From Bacteroidales bacterium (GTDB lineage Bacteria > Bacteroidota > Bacteroidia > Bacteroidales > UBA932): a stretch of DNA of 40,858 nt. The stretch lies in NCBI GenBank assembly GCA_017548985.1, contig JAFYYW010000040.1, positions 1 to 40,858 of the forward strand, given 5' to 3'. Below the pieces are notes generated by a model, which worked only from the letters and a program-made list of their open reading frames with translations, ran no database searches and was not told the origin of the DNA. Positions 16,497 to 29,000 of this stretch are shown here, piece after piece; within the stretch, counting starts at the first letter, position 1, and every line of letters starts with the position of its first letter. The position numbers were made by a program, and so were the translations under genes.

Positions 16497-17144
16497 TTAA
16501 ATGATTTTCCTGTTTTCCTTCTCATATTCCCTGCACCAGTCCTTCAAGGGACATTCCTGGCATTTTGGCTTCCTGGCCACACAGATGTAACGCCCGTGAA
16601 GAATGAGCCAGTGGTGTGATTTGGCCCGCTGGTGTTCCGGGATGTTTTTCTCGAGCTCCTTGCCGACCGCCTCCACAGTCTTCCCGTCTGACAGGCCCAA
16701 CCTGTGGGAGACCCTGAACACATGAGTGTCCACCGCGATCACCGGCTTGTCATATACTATCGACGCGATGACATTGGCGGTCTTCCTCCCCACTCCGGGG
16801 AGGCTCATCAGTTTGTCAATATCTGAAGGGACCTCGGATCCGAAATCAGAGACCAGCTTCTGTGCCATCTGGATAAGGTGGAGGGCCTTGGAGTTAGGGT
16901 AAGACACGCTCTTCACAAGCTGGTACACCTCGTCAAATGAGGCTTCAGCCAGGTCCTCTGGGTTCGGAAACCGCTCGAACAGGGGAGGGACCACCATATT
17001 CACCCTCCTGTCAGTACATTGCGCGCTGAGGATTACCGCGATAAGCAGATGGAAAGGTGAGTCGTGGTGGAGCTCGGTAGTAGGTAACGGCTGGTTCTCC
17101 TCAAACCAGGCCAGGATCTTTGAATATCGGTCTTTCTTAAGCAT
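16497..17144 (-). CDS. nth: Endonuclease III (DNA glycosylase/AP lyase)
   Basis: A base-excision repair glycosylase that removes oxidised pyrimidines. The ~215-residue protein has the helix-hairpin-helix LPGVGRKTANVI with its catalytic lysine, the downstream catalytic Asp in VDTHVFRVSHRL, and the C-terminal [4Fe-4S] loop CVARKPKCQECPLKDWC with Cys-x6-Cys-x2-Cys-x5-Cys spacing. I chose the ATG at 17144, directly after the ftsE-like stop; an in-frame TTG at 17162 would overlap that gene by 17 bases. Transcription continues from the ftsE-like gene upstream. Confidence 0.95.
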   Translation of the reverse strand: MLKKDRYSKILAWFEENQPLPTTELHHDSPFHLLIAVILSAQCTDRRVNMVVPPLFERFPNPEDLAEASFDEVYQLVKSVSYPNSKALHLIQMAQKLVSDFGSEVPSDIDKLMSLPGVGRKTANVIASIVYDKPVIAVDTHVFRVSHRLGLSDGKTVEAVGKELEKNIPEHQRAKSHHWLILHGRYICVARKPKCQECPLKDWCREYEKENRKII

Positions 17145-17145
17145 C

Positions 17146-17880
17146 TCAGATTGTAAGGGCAAGGTCGATCACCTCGTCGTTGAGGTTCTCGTGGCAGCCC
17201 TCATCCTTGCAGACGAAAACCCTGCCGTGGTATTTTTCGAATATGCCCCTGTTATGGGTGACCATGATGATGGCGGTACCATCTTCCTTGTTTATCCCGG
17301 TGAGAAGCTTGAGGATGCCGTCGGCGGTCTCATTGTCGAGGTTCCCTGTGGGCTCGTCAGCTATTATGACACTGGGCTTGTTAAGGAGCGACCTGGCGAT
17401 AGCGACCCTCTGCTGCTCTCCACCGGAAAGCTGGTGAGGCATCTTGTGAGCCTTATGGACCATCCCGACATCCTCGAGTACAGCCAAGATGCGTTTGTCG
17501 GCGGCATTCTTGTCCTTCCACCCGGTCGCCTTGAGGACAAACTCAAGGTTCTCCTCCACTGTCCTGTCCATCAGCAGCTGGAAATCCTGGAAGACTACGC
17601 CGACTTTTCTTCTGAGGAAAGGTATGTCTTTCTCTTTCAATCCGTTCAGCTTGAACCCGCAGACTTCTCCGTAACCTTTGCGCAGGGGGTTCTCCCCGAT
17701 CATCGTCCGGATTATCGAGGTCTTTCCGGTACCGACCTTACCCACGATATAGACGAAGTCGCCGGCCCTCACCTCCATGTCAAGCCCGTAGATGACGACA
17801 TTGTCCCCACCAAGGATATCAGCTCCCTTGAAGGAGACCAGCGGCTCGTTTTTTGTTGTTTGTATCAGTTTATCTTCCAT
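17146..17880 (-). CDS. ftsE: FtsE-like ABC transporter ATP-binding protein
   Basis: A 244-residue ATPase of the FtsE/LolD class. Visible are the Walker A motif GKVGTGKTS, the Q-loop VFQDFQLL, the signature LSGGEQQRVAIARS, and Walker B IIADEPTGNLD followed by VTHNRG. FtsE works with the membrane protein FtsX to control cell-wall hydrolases at the division site. No ftsX lies in the window; in this phylum the two genes may be apart. It is the first gene of the seven-gene minus-strand run. A TATATTTG box ends only 7 bases before its ATG, so the mRNA may be almost leaderless. A LolD-like assignment remains possible. Confidence 0.85.
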   Translation of the reverse strand: MEDKLIQTTKNEPLVSFKGADILGGDNVVIYGLDMEVRAGDFVYIVGKVGTGKTSIIRTMIGENPLRKGYGEVCGFKLNGLKEKDIPFLRRKVGVVFQDFQLLMDRTVEENLEFVLKATGWKDKNAADKRILAVLEDVGMVHKAHKMPHQLSGGEQQRVAIARSLLNKPSVIIADEPTGNLDNETADGILKLLTGINKEDGTAIIMVTHNRGIFEKYHGRVFVCKDEGCHENLNDEVIDLALTI

Positions 17881-17887
17881 GATTGTA

Positions 17888-17895
17888 CAAATATA
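17888..17895 (-). promoter_or_regulatory. -7 box (TATATTTG) for the ftsE-nth-gpmA run
   Basis: On the minus strand TATATTTG matches TAnnTTTG exactly and ends 7 bases before the ftsE ATG. I see no well-spaced -33 element. Transcription would begin at or next to the start codon. Confidence 0.5.
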
Positions 17896-17919
17896 CTTCT
17901 TTTTTTTGAGTATAATGAG

Positions 17920-17927
17920 TAAATTTG
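17920..17927 (+). promoter_or_regulatory. -7 box (TAAATTTG) for the TPR-barrel run
   Basis: TAAATTTG matches TAnnTTTG exactly and lies 42 bases before the TPR protein start, in the 89-base divergent region shared with ftsE. A -33 element at the right distance is not evident, so the call rests on the -7 box and position. Confidence 0.45.
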
Positions 17928-17969
17928 TAGATTGTAACTTTGAACTATAAACTTTCGCAAGATATCGTT

Positions 17970-20957
17970 ATGGACAAAACACTTAAAGCGGCGCTGCTTT
18001 CCGCCGCGATCCTCCTCGGAGGGGTATTCCTCCATGGGCAGGACCGTACCGCGGAGAGTTTCCGCCACGCGCTCGACCTCTACAACCACGGCATGTTTGA
18101 GAGGGCCGGGACCATATTCGACCGGATCTCGACAGAGACCGGGGATGTCCTGGCTGAAGGCTACAAGACCCTTTGTGCCGTGCGCCTTCAGGAAGAAGGA
18201 TATGAGACCATGGTTGACGGGTATATCGGTTCCCGTCCCTATTCCCGTCTCATCCCCCAGATCCGTTTCTACCGCGGCTTGAACCTCTTTGACAAGGAGG
18301 ATTATGATTCCGTGGTAGGGGAGTTCGACAAGATTGACGCCGATCTCCTGGAAAAGGACCAGGTCGCCGAATACATGTTCAAGCATGGGTACGCCCTCTT
18401 CGAGGAAGGGGATCTGGACCGGGCGAGGGACATATTCGCCAAAGCCGAGAAGATGCCGTATTCGGACTACACCGCCCCTTCAAGGTATTCGATGGGCTAC
18501 ATCGACTACACCCGCAAGGAGTTCAAGGAGGCGTACAATTGGTTCGAGAAGGCTGGCAAGGACGCCCGGTTCACGGATATTTCCAACTATTACATGACCG
18601 AATGCCGCTTCATGCAGAAAGACTACGCCTATGTCATTAAGAATGGCGTTAAACTGTATGACGAGGTTCCCGCCGACCGCCAGTCCCACCTGGCCAGGAT
18701 CATCTCTGAGTCATATCTCGCCACGGGGGATTCCGGCAAGGCCAAGGAGTTTTATGACAAGATAGAGCAGAGCCGCCTGGACATGGACAGGGACGATTGG
18801 TTCTATGCGGGTACGGTCCTCTATTCGACCGGTGACTTCAAAGGGGCCATTGACAATTTCTCGAGAATGTCCAGCAGGACCGACTCCATCGGGCAGATAG
18901 CCAATTACCAGCTTGGTTACAGCTACATCCAGACCGGCAACAAGGTGGCGGCGCTGGACGCTTTCAAGGACGCGTCGGTCCAGAAGTTCAATCCGGACAT
19001 ACAGGAGGACGCGCATTTCAACTACGCGAAACTCTCCTTCGACCTCAACAACAACCCGAAGGTCTTTGACGATTACATCTCCAAATATCCCGGCAAGGAG
19101 AAAGGTGACCAGATCTACAGCTATATGGCTCTCGCCTCTCTCTACAACCATGATTATTCCGGGGCTGTCGAGGCCTATGCCAACATAGACAACCTGGATG
19201 ATAACCAGAAGGCCAACTATATGAGGGCCAATTACCTCCGGGCCAACCAGCTGATAGAGAACGGTTCTTGGAGAGACGCCGTCCCGCTCCTTAAGGCGGC
19301 CGGCTACTATTCCGACAAGAGAGAACCGTTCAACCAGCTCACCAGGTACTGGCTAGGGGAGTCATACTACCGCGGGGACCAGTATGACAAGGCTGTGGAG
19401 ACCTTCCAGGAGCTTTACAACAATTCCGCCCTTGACGGCAAACCTGAGGGAAAACTCATTCCTTTTGACCTGGCTTACAGCTACTTCCGGATGGGAGACT
19501 ATGATAACGCGGCCAAGTGGTTCGACGAGTATCTCCAGGATAGGAACCCTTCCGAGGGAGAGGACGCCGCCGCGCGCCGCGCTGACTGCGACTTCATAAA
19601 GAAAGACTATAAGACCGCTGTCCAGGGATATGAGGACGCCATGCGCCGTTTCTCATATTCCGACAACCTTTATCCCGCTTACAGGGCCGGAATAGCTTAC
19701 GGTCTTCTCGGGGACAAGAACGGAAAGGTTAACGCCTTGGCTAAGGCTCTCAAGGCCAATCCTTCGGCGAGCTATTATTCGGAGGCCATGTATGAGCTTG
19801 GAAGAGCTTATGTCGCTGTCGGTAACAACGACGCGGCTATCAAGGCTTTCGACAAGCTCCGGGTCAACACCGATGACAAGACCATTTCCGCGAGGACCTT
19901 GATCGAACTTGGCATGATCTACCGCAACATGTCAGAGTTTGACAAGGCTCTGGGTTATTACAAGAGGGTCGTCGAGGATATGCCTGGCACTGAATACGCC
20001 AATGACGCCCTCGCCGCCATAGAGTCGATCTACCAGACCGAGGGCCGTACGGATGAGTACTTCGATTACGCCGACAAGATCGGAGTCATAAAGGACAAGT
20101 CAGCGGGAGAGAAGGAGAGCATGTATTTCGCCGCCGCTGAGCAGCTGTACCTCTCCGAGAACTGGAACAAGGCTCTCGCGGCTTTGCAGAACTATCTTGA
20201 GCGTTATCCCTCCGGCGCGGACGCCGGCAAGGCCGAGTTCTATATGGCTGAGAGTTACAGGGCTTTGGGCAAGAAAGAGCAGGCTTGCGACTGGTACAAG
20301 AAGGCAGTCGCCTCATCGGCAGGATCATCCTTCGCCGAGACAGCGATGCTCAATTTCTCGAGGCTGTCTTACGAGATGCAGCGCTACAAGGACGCCTACG
20401 GTGGGTTCAGCTCTCTTCTCGGTGCAGCCAAGATCGAGGGAAACAAGCACACCGCCAGGGTCGGTATGATGCGTTCCGCTTACAGGGCCTCCGACTTCAC
20501 CTCGGCCATCTCCTGCGCCGACAAGGTCAAGGCTGACTCCAAGAGTACCGAGGCTGAGCTCAGGGAAGCCGACTACACGAAGGCCAAATCCCTCCTCTCC
20601 ACTAACGAGAGAACCGCCGCGTTTGAGATATTCAGCCAGCTCGCTTCCAAGCCTTCCACGAACGAGGGCGCCGAGGCGGCTTACATGCTGATCCAGGATG
20701 CCTACGATCAAGGCAAGTACGATACGGTCGAGAAGAAAGTTTATGACTTCTCCTCAAAGGCCGGTGGGCAGAACTATTGGCTCGCCAAGGCTTTCATCGT
20801 GCTTGGCGATTCCTTCGCCGAGCAAGACAACTACGCTCAGGCGAAGGCTACTTTCGAGAGTGTCCTTAACGGGTACCAGCCCGCTTCCGGGACTACTGAT
20901 GACGTGCTGGACAATGTCCGGATGAGGCTTTCCAAACTTGGCAACCTGATGAATTAA
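17970..20957 (+). CDS. Large periplasmic TPR-repeat protein
   Basis: A 995-residue protein with a signal peptide (MDKTLKAALLSAAILLGGVFLHG) and tetratricopeptide repeats over nearly its whole length. Repeating patterns such as YxxGxxxxxxGDYDxAxxxF are visible throughout (for example NDAAIKAFDKL, FDKALGYYKRVVEDMPGTEYA). TPR arrays serve as protein-protein scaffolds. The start at 17970 was chosen over an upstream in-frame TTG-type start because it begins directly with the signal peptide. An outer-membrane barrel gene follows after 6 bases, suggesting that the two act together in the envelope. Repeats make it acidic and lysine-rich. The function is not known to me. Confidence 0.85.
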   Translation: MDKTLKAALLSAAILLGGVFLHGQDRTAESFRHALDLYNHGMFERAGTIFDRISTETGDVLAEGYKTLCAVRLQEEGYETMVDGYIGSRPYSRLIPQIRFYRGLNLFDKEDYDSVVGEFDKIDADLLEKDQVAEYMFKHGYALFEEGDLDRARDIFAKAEKMPYSDYTAPSRYSMGYIDYTRKEFKEAYNWFEKAGKDARFTDISNYYMTECRFMQKDYAYVIKNGVKLYDEVPADRQSHLARIISESYLATGDSGKAKEFYDKIEQSRLDMDRDDWFYAGTVLYSTGDFKGAIDNFSRMSSRTDSIGQIANYQLGYSYIQTGNKVAALDAFKDASVQKFNPDIQEDAHFNYAKLSFDLNNNPKVFDDYISKYPGKEKGDQIYSYMALASLYNHDYSGAVEAYANIDNLDDNQKANYMRANYLRANQLIENGSWRDAVPLLKAAGYYSDKREPFNQLTRYWLGESYYRGDQYDKAVETFQELYNNSALDGKPEGKLIPFDLAYSYFRMGDYDNAAKWFDEYLQDRNPSEGEDAAARRADCDFIKKDYKTAVQGYEDAMRRFSYSDNLYPAYRAGIAYGLLGDKNGKVNALAKALKANPSASYYSEAMYELGRAYVAVGNNDAAIKAFDKLRVNTDDKTISARTLIELGMIYRNMSEFDKALGYYKRVVEDMPGTEYANDALAAIESIYQTEGRTDEYFDYADKIGVIKDKSAGEKESMYFAAAEQLYLSENWNKALAALQNYLERYPSGADAGKAEFYMAESYRALGKKEQACDWYKKAVASSAGSSFAETAMLNFSRLSYEMQRYKDAYGGFSSLLGAAKIEGNKHTARVGMMRSAYRASDFTSAISCADKVKADSKSTEAELREADYTKAKSLLSTNERTAAFEIFSQLASKPSTNEGAEAAYMLIQDAYDQGKYDTVEKKVYDFSSKAGGQNYWLAKAFIVLGDSFAEQDNYAQAKATFESVLNGYQPASGTTDDVLDNVRMRLSKLGNLMN

Positions 20958-20963
20958 AGAGAG

Positions 20964-24817
<3,854 letters not shown>

Positions 24818-24843
24818 TTATTTAGAATTTAATAGTTTCCGCT

Positions 24844-26109
24844 ATGTATAGTGATATTTTCGACAGGATCGAGAGAGATTCCGGTGGCCCGATAGGCCAG
24901 TATTTCGAGCAAGGTTTCGGTTATTACATGTATCCTCGTCTCGAGGGTGAGTTGGGTCCCCATATGACCTTCAATGGGATTCCTGTCCTGAACTGGTCCC
25001 TGAACAACTATCTCGGCTTGGCCAACCATCCCGAGGTTCGCAAGGCTGACGCCCAGGCCGCGGCCGATTGGGGTCTTGCCTATCCGATGGGTGCCAGGAT
25101 GATGTCGGGACATACCCGCTATCACGAGAAACTCGAGAAGATATTCGCTGATTTCGAGAAGAAGGAGGACGCTTTCCTCTATAACTTCGGATATCAGGGT
25201 ATCGTCTCCACTATCGACGCGTTGACGGGCCGCCATGATGTCATAGTCTATGACGCCGAGTGCCACGCCTGTCTGTTGGACGGTATCAGGCTCCACATCG
25301 GAAGCAAGTATAAATACCGCCACAACAATATGGTTGACTGCGAGAAGGTTCTCGCCCGCGCCTGTAAGGAAGCCGATGAGAATGGTGGAGGAGTGCTGCT
25401 TATCACTGAAGGTGTCTACGGTATGACCGGCGCCCTTGGCAAATTGGACGAGATAGTCGCTCTCAAGAAGAAATATCCTTTCCGCATACTGATCGATGAC
25501 GCCCACGGTTTCGGTCTTCTGGGTGAGCATGGAAGGGGAACTTCCGAGCATTTCGGCGTGATGGATGAGATTGACCTCTACATCGGCGCTTTCGCGAAGA
25601 GCATGGCCTCTATCGGTGGATTCGTCGCCGGTCCTCATTCAGTCATCAACTTCCTTAGGGCCAACATGCGCTCCCAGATGTACGCCAAGTCCCTCCCGAT
25701 GCCTCTTGTTCTCGGTAACATCAAGAGGATGGAGATTATCGACTCTCCTGAGGGAGATGAGTTGAGGGCGAAGTGCTGGAAGATCACCAGGGCTATCCAG
25801 GATGGTTTCAAGGCCGAGGGATTTGATATCGGAGAGGCCCAGGCTTGCGTCACCCCTGTCCACATCAAGGGCGGAATTGCCCAGGCCACCAAGATGGCAA
25901 AGGATCTCAGGGAGAACTACCGCATATTCTGCTCTATGGTCATCTATCCGGTTATACCCAAGGGCATGATCATATTCAGGATCGTCTGCACCGCCGCCCA
26001 CACGATGGAGGATGTGGAGTACACCCTCAAGGTGTTCAAGGAGATCAAGGCGAAGCTCGATGCGGGCTTGTATGATGGAGACGACATCGCCGCGATGACA
26101 GTCAAATAG
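24844..26109 (+). CDS. Alpha-oxoamine synthase family enzyme, serine-palmitoyltransferase-like
   Basis: A 421-residue PLP enzyme of the alpha-oxoamine synthase family, which condenses an amino acid with an acyl-CoA or acyl-ACP. Visible are NNYLGLANHPEVRKA, the substrate loop SGHTRYHEKLE, IDDAHGFGLLGEHGRGT and the PLP lysine K252 in AFAKSMASIGGF. The last motif resembles the SKSxASxGGF pattern of bacterial serine palmitoyltransferases more than the GKALGGASGG pattern of 2-amino-3-ketobutyrate ligases. Serine palmitoyltransferase makes 3-ketosphinganine, the first step of the sphingolipids known from Bacteroidota. An SDR gene follows after 2 bases and could be the next enzyme. Substrate assignment is inference; Kbl or BioF activity remains possible. 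Confidence 0.8.
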   Translation: MYSDIFDRIERDSGGPIGQYFEQGFGYYMYPRLEGELGPHMTFNGIPVLNWSLNNYLGLANHPEVRKADAQAAADWGLAYPMGARMMSGHTRYHEKLEKIFADFEKKEDAFLYNFGYQGIVSTIDALTGRHDVIVYDAECHACLLDGIRLHIGSKYKYRHNNMVDCEKVLARACKEADENGGGVLLITEGVYGMTGALGKLDEIVALKKKYPFRILIDDAHGFGLLGEHGRGTSEHFGVMDEIDLYIGAFAKSMASIGGFVAGPHSVINFLRANMRSQMYAKSLPMPLVLGNIKRMEIIDSPEGDELRAKCWKITRAIQDGFKAEGFDIGEAQACVTPVHIKGGIAQATKMAKDLRENYRIFCSMVIYPVIPKGMIIFRIVCTAAHTMEDVEYTLKVFKEIKAKLDAGLYDGDDIAAMTVK

Positions 26110-26111
26110 TT

Positions 26112-26927
26112 ATGGACTTTTTTCAGGATAAGGTCATTATCGTGACGGGAGCCAGCTCGGGAATCGGGTTGGCTTCAGCCCGCTTATTGGCTTCCCGCGG
26201 AGGGAAGGTCGTGATGGCCGCGAGGTCGTACGATAAACTGGTCGAACTGGCCCCGACAGTGAGTTCCGATCCCGATCGGGTCTTGTGTGTCAAGACCGAC
26301 GTGACCAAGGAGGAAGACTGCAGGAACCTTATTGAGAGGACTGTGGAGAAGTTTGGCAAGATTGACATATTGGTCAATAACGCCGGTATATCTATGAGGG
26401 CGATGTTCAAGGATCTTGACCTCGGAGTCATCCGTTCATTGATGGATGTCAACTTCTGGGGGACTGTCCAGTGCACCAAGTACGCGTTGCCTTATTTGCT
26501 TGAGTCCAAGGGCCAGGTGGTCGGGGTCATATCGATAGCCGGCTTCTCCGCCCTTCCCGCCAGGACTGGATATTCAGCCTCGAAATATGCAGTGAGAGGT
26601 TTTCTGGACACCATCAGGATCGAGCATCTGAAAGACGGGTTGAATGTCCTTGTGTTCGCTCCAGGTTACACGGAGTCCAATGTGCGCAAGGCCGCCCTTA
26701 CGGCAGACGGCTCTCCTCAGGGGGAGACCCCGCTGAAGGAGGAGAAACTGATGAGTGCCGAGGATTGCGCCCTCCATTTGGCCAAAGGCTTGGAGAAGAG
26801 GAAACGGCAAGTCGTCCTGACCGGCCTGGGCAAAGCCACTGTTATGGCTCATAATCTTTTCCCGAAGCTGACAGATAAGCTCACCTACGGATACATCGCC
26901 AAGGAGACTGGTAGTCCGTTCAAGTAG
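26112..26927 (+). CDS. SDR-family oxidoreductase, possible 3-ketosphinganine reductase
   Basis: A 271-residue short-chain dehydrogenase with the NAD(P) motif TGASSGIG near residues 14-21, NNAGIS near 90, and the catalytic YSASKYA (Tyr-x3-Lys), with the catalytic serine in VISIAGFS. The C-terminal extension after the core (TGLGKATVMAHNLFPKLTDKL) is slightly hydrophobic and could touch the membrane, as in DHRS7- and KDSR-like SDRs. It starts 2 bases after the serine-palmitoyltransferase-like gene, so reduction of a 3-keto lipid intermediate is a reasonable guess. SDRs are functionally diverse, so the family is firm and the substrate is not. Confidence 0.82.
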   Translation: MDFFQDKVIIVTGASSGIGLASARLLASRGGKVVMAARSYDKLVELAPTVSSDPDRVLCVKTDVTKEEDCRNLIERTVEKFGKIDILVNNAGISMRAMFKDLDLGVIRSLMDVNFWGTVQCTKYALPYLLESKGQVVGVISIAGFSALPARTGYSASKYAVRGFLDTIRIEHLKDGLNVLVFAPGYTESNVRKAALTADGSPQGETPLKEEKLMSAEDCALHLAKGLEKRKRQVVLTGLGKATVMAHNLFPKLTDKLTYGYIAKETGSPFK

Positions 26928-26938
26928 ATTTGTTTGAT

Positions 26939-28984
26939 ATGAAAAGACCGGAAGTGAGAATAAACTACCGTGTGGCGGTACCGCTGGTGGCGGTTTTCGT
27001 GATCCTGACGCTCGTTTTCCCGCGTAGCGCCAAGTTCGCTTATGACTATAAGAAGGGCTCTCCTTGGGCTCACGAGACACTTCTGGCCCAGTTCGATTTC
27101 CCTATCCTCAAGACGGACGAGCAGCTCCGTGAGGAGAGGAGCAAGAACAAGTCTGTTGTCGTTCCTTATTACCGTTTCCGTCAGGATATTGTCGACAATA
27201 ATGTCAAGGCTGCCGGAAGCTTGGATCTTGGAGGTTATTCCTCATTCCGTCCCCAAGTGGTCTCCGCGCTGGAGAGCATCTATTCTCATGGTGTCGTGAA
27301 GGACGAGGGAGTGAAGCTCGACAAGAGCGAGGATCCCTCAACGGCCGTCATATATGTCCAGAAAGACAAGAGAGCGTCAAAAAGGCCCGCTTCTGAGGTT
27401 TACAAGGAATCTGACGCCAGGGCGAAGTTGCTCTCTGAAGTTTCCGCCAAGCACCCGAAATCCAATGTGGACTCGGTCCTGAGGGCGACAGGAGTATATG
27501 AGCTGATCTCTCCCAACCTTGAATATGATTCAAGGACCACGGATCTTGTCAATTCGGAGTCGACATCCAAGATTTCCACCACTCAGGGATTCGTGAGCGC
27601 CGGAGAGCTAATTGTCAAGGAAGGAGAGATCGTGACCGCCGAAGTCGCCCAGATATTGGACTCCTACAAGGTTGAGTTTGAGAACAATATGGGCTATGGC
27701 GGGCCGAAGATCGTCTTTTGGATAGGAAACGCCCTTCTCGCCTTGGTTATCACATTGTTGTTTTTCCTTGTGATATACTTCCTCAACAAGAGGATTTTCA
27801 ATGATACGAGAAGGTTTTGGTATTTGGCCCTGGTCGTCCTGATAACGTCTCTAACCACATTGGCTGTCAACAGGTTCGCCCCCAAATTCCTATATATGGT
27901 GCCGTTCACCCTGACAGCCCTGTACCTCGAGGCCTTCTTCAAGAACAAGATGATTGTCCCGATCTGCGTGGTCTCGTTCATGCCGTTGCTGATCTTCCCC
28001 GACTATGGGGTTGTGCTCTTCGTCATGTTCATCGTGGCCAGCGTGGTCGCCGTGTTCGCTTTCAAGTTCTTCAATCAGGGTTGGCAGCAATTCATCACGG
28101 CCATCATTGTGTTTGTCAGCCTGCTGATCACTTATTTCGCTTTCCGCTGTATCGGGAAGGTGAGCGATGATCCTTACCAGGCCATTCTGTTCTTGTTCAT
28201 CGGCTCTCTCCTTAATGTGGCTGGTTATCCGCTCATCTATTTGTTCGAGAAGATGTTCGGGCTTGTCTCCAACTCCCGTTTAAGGGAACTGTGTGACACC
28301 AACAACCAGCTATTGAGGGATCTTGAGCAAAAGGCCCCCGGAACATTCCAGCATTCGTTGCAGGTTATGAATATGGCGGACGCCTGTGCCCGCGCTATTG
28401 AGGCCAATGCCCTCCTTGTGCGTGCCGGTGCCTTATACCATGATATCGGCAAGATGCTCAATCCGACTTGTTTCATCGAGAATGACAACCTTCATGGCAA
28501 TGGCTCGCATTTCCATGACGGACTGACACCGAAGGAGAGCGCCATAGCGATCATCAGACATGTCTCAGATGGTTTGGAATTGGCCAAGGAGCATAATCTT
28601 CCGGAGCTTGTGACAGGCTTTATAAGGACACATCACGGAACGTCCAACACGGGTTATTTCTACACCAAATACCTTAATGAGGGGGGAGACCCCAATGACG
28701 TGGACTGCTTCTTCTATAAGGGCGTGAAGCCTCGTTCCAAGGAGCAGGTCATTCTGATGCTCTGTGACAGTGTCGAGGCCGCTTCCAGGACATTGAAAGA
28801 CAACTCTCCAGAGACATTCTCCGAGTTTGTGGAGAGTATTGTGGCGAGCAAGACTAAAATGGGCCAGTTGGATGACGCTGAAATATCCATCAGGCAACTT
28901 AACACGGTTAAGGATGTGCTGAAGAGTTATTTGGCTCAAATCTACCATGAGAGGGTAGTCTATCCGCAAAGAAAAAGTGAATAA
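26939..28984 (+). CDS. 7TM-HD (PgpH/YqfF-type) HD-domain phosphohydrolase
   Basis: A 681-residue inner-membrane protein. An N-terminal membrane segment is followed by an extracytoplasmic domain (roughly 40-250), then a block of about seven hydrophobic segments (roughly 265-440) and a cytoplasmic HD domain. Metal-binding residues are visible in FQHSLQVM, YHDIGKM (HD at 501-502), IIRHVSDG and RTHHGTSN. In Firmicutes this architecture (PgpH) degrades cyclic di-AMP; whether the same holds here is inference. The ATG at 26939 was chosen over an in-frame TTG at 26930. It lies between the SDR and trigger-factor genes with gaps of 11 and 16 bases. Confidence 0.88.
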   Translation: MKRPEVRINYRVAVPLVAVFVILTLVFPRSAKFAYDYKKGSPWAHETLLAQFDFPILKTDEQLREERSKNKSVVVPYYRFRQDIVDNNVKAAGSLDLGGYSSFRPQVVSALESIYSHGVVKDEGVKLDKSEDPSTAVIYVQKDKRASKRPASEVYKESDARAKLLSEVSAKHPKSNVDSVLRATGVYELISPNLEYDSRTTDLVNSESTSKISTTQGFVSAGELIVKEGEIVTAEVAQILDSYKVEFENNMGYGGPKIVFWIGNALLALVITLLFFLVIYFLNKRIFNDTRRFWYLALVVLITSLTTLAVNRFAPKFLYMVPFTLTALYLEAFFKNKMIVPICVVSFMPLLIFPDYGVVLFVMFIVASVVAVFAFKFFNQGWQQFITAIIVFVSLLITYFAFRCIGKVSDDPYQAILFLFIGSLLNVAGYPLIYLFEKMFGLVSNSRLRELCDTNNQLLRDLEQKAPGTFQHSLQVMNMADACARAIEANALLVRAGALYHDIGKMLNPTCFIENDNLHGNGSHFHDGLTPKESAIAIIRHVSDGLELAKEHNLPELVTGFIRTHHGTSNTGYFYTKYLNEGGDPNDVDCFFYKGVKPRSKEQVILMLCDSVEAASRTLKDNSPETFSEFVESIVASKTKMGQLDDAEISIRQLNTVKDVLKSYLAQIYHERVVYPQRKSE

Positions 28985-29000
28985 ACAAGTATAAAGAATT

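Noticed and set aside
17191..17922. 243-residue open frame antisense to ftsE
   Set aside because: It overlaps the full ABC ATPase gene, whose Walker and signature motifs are unmistakable.
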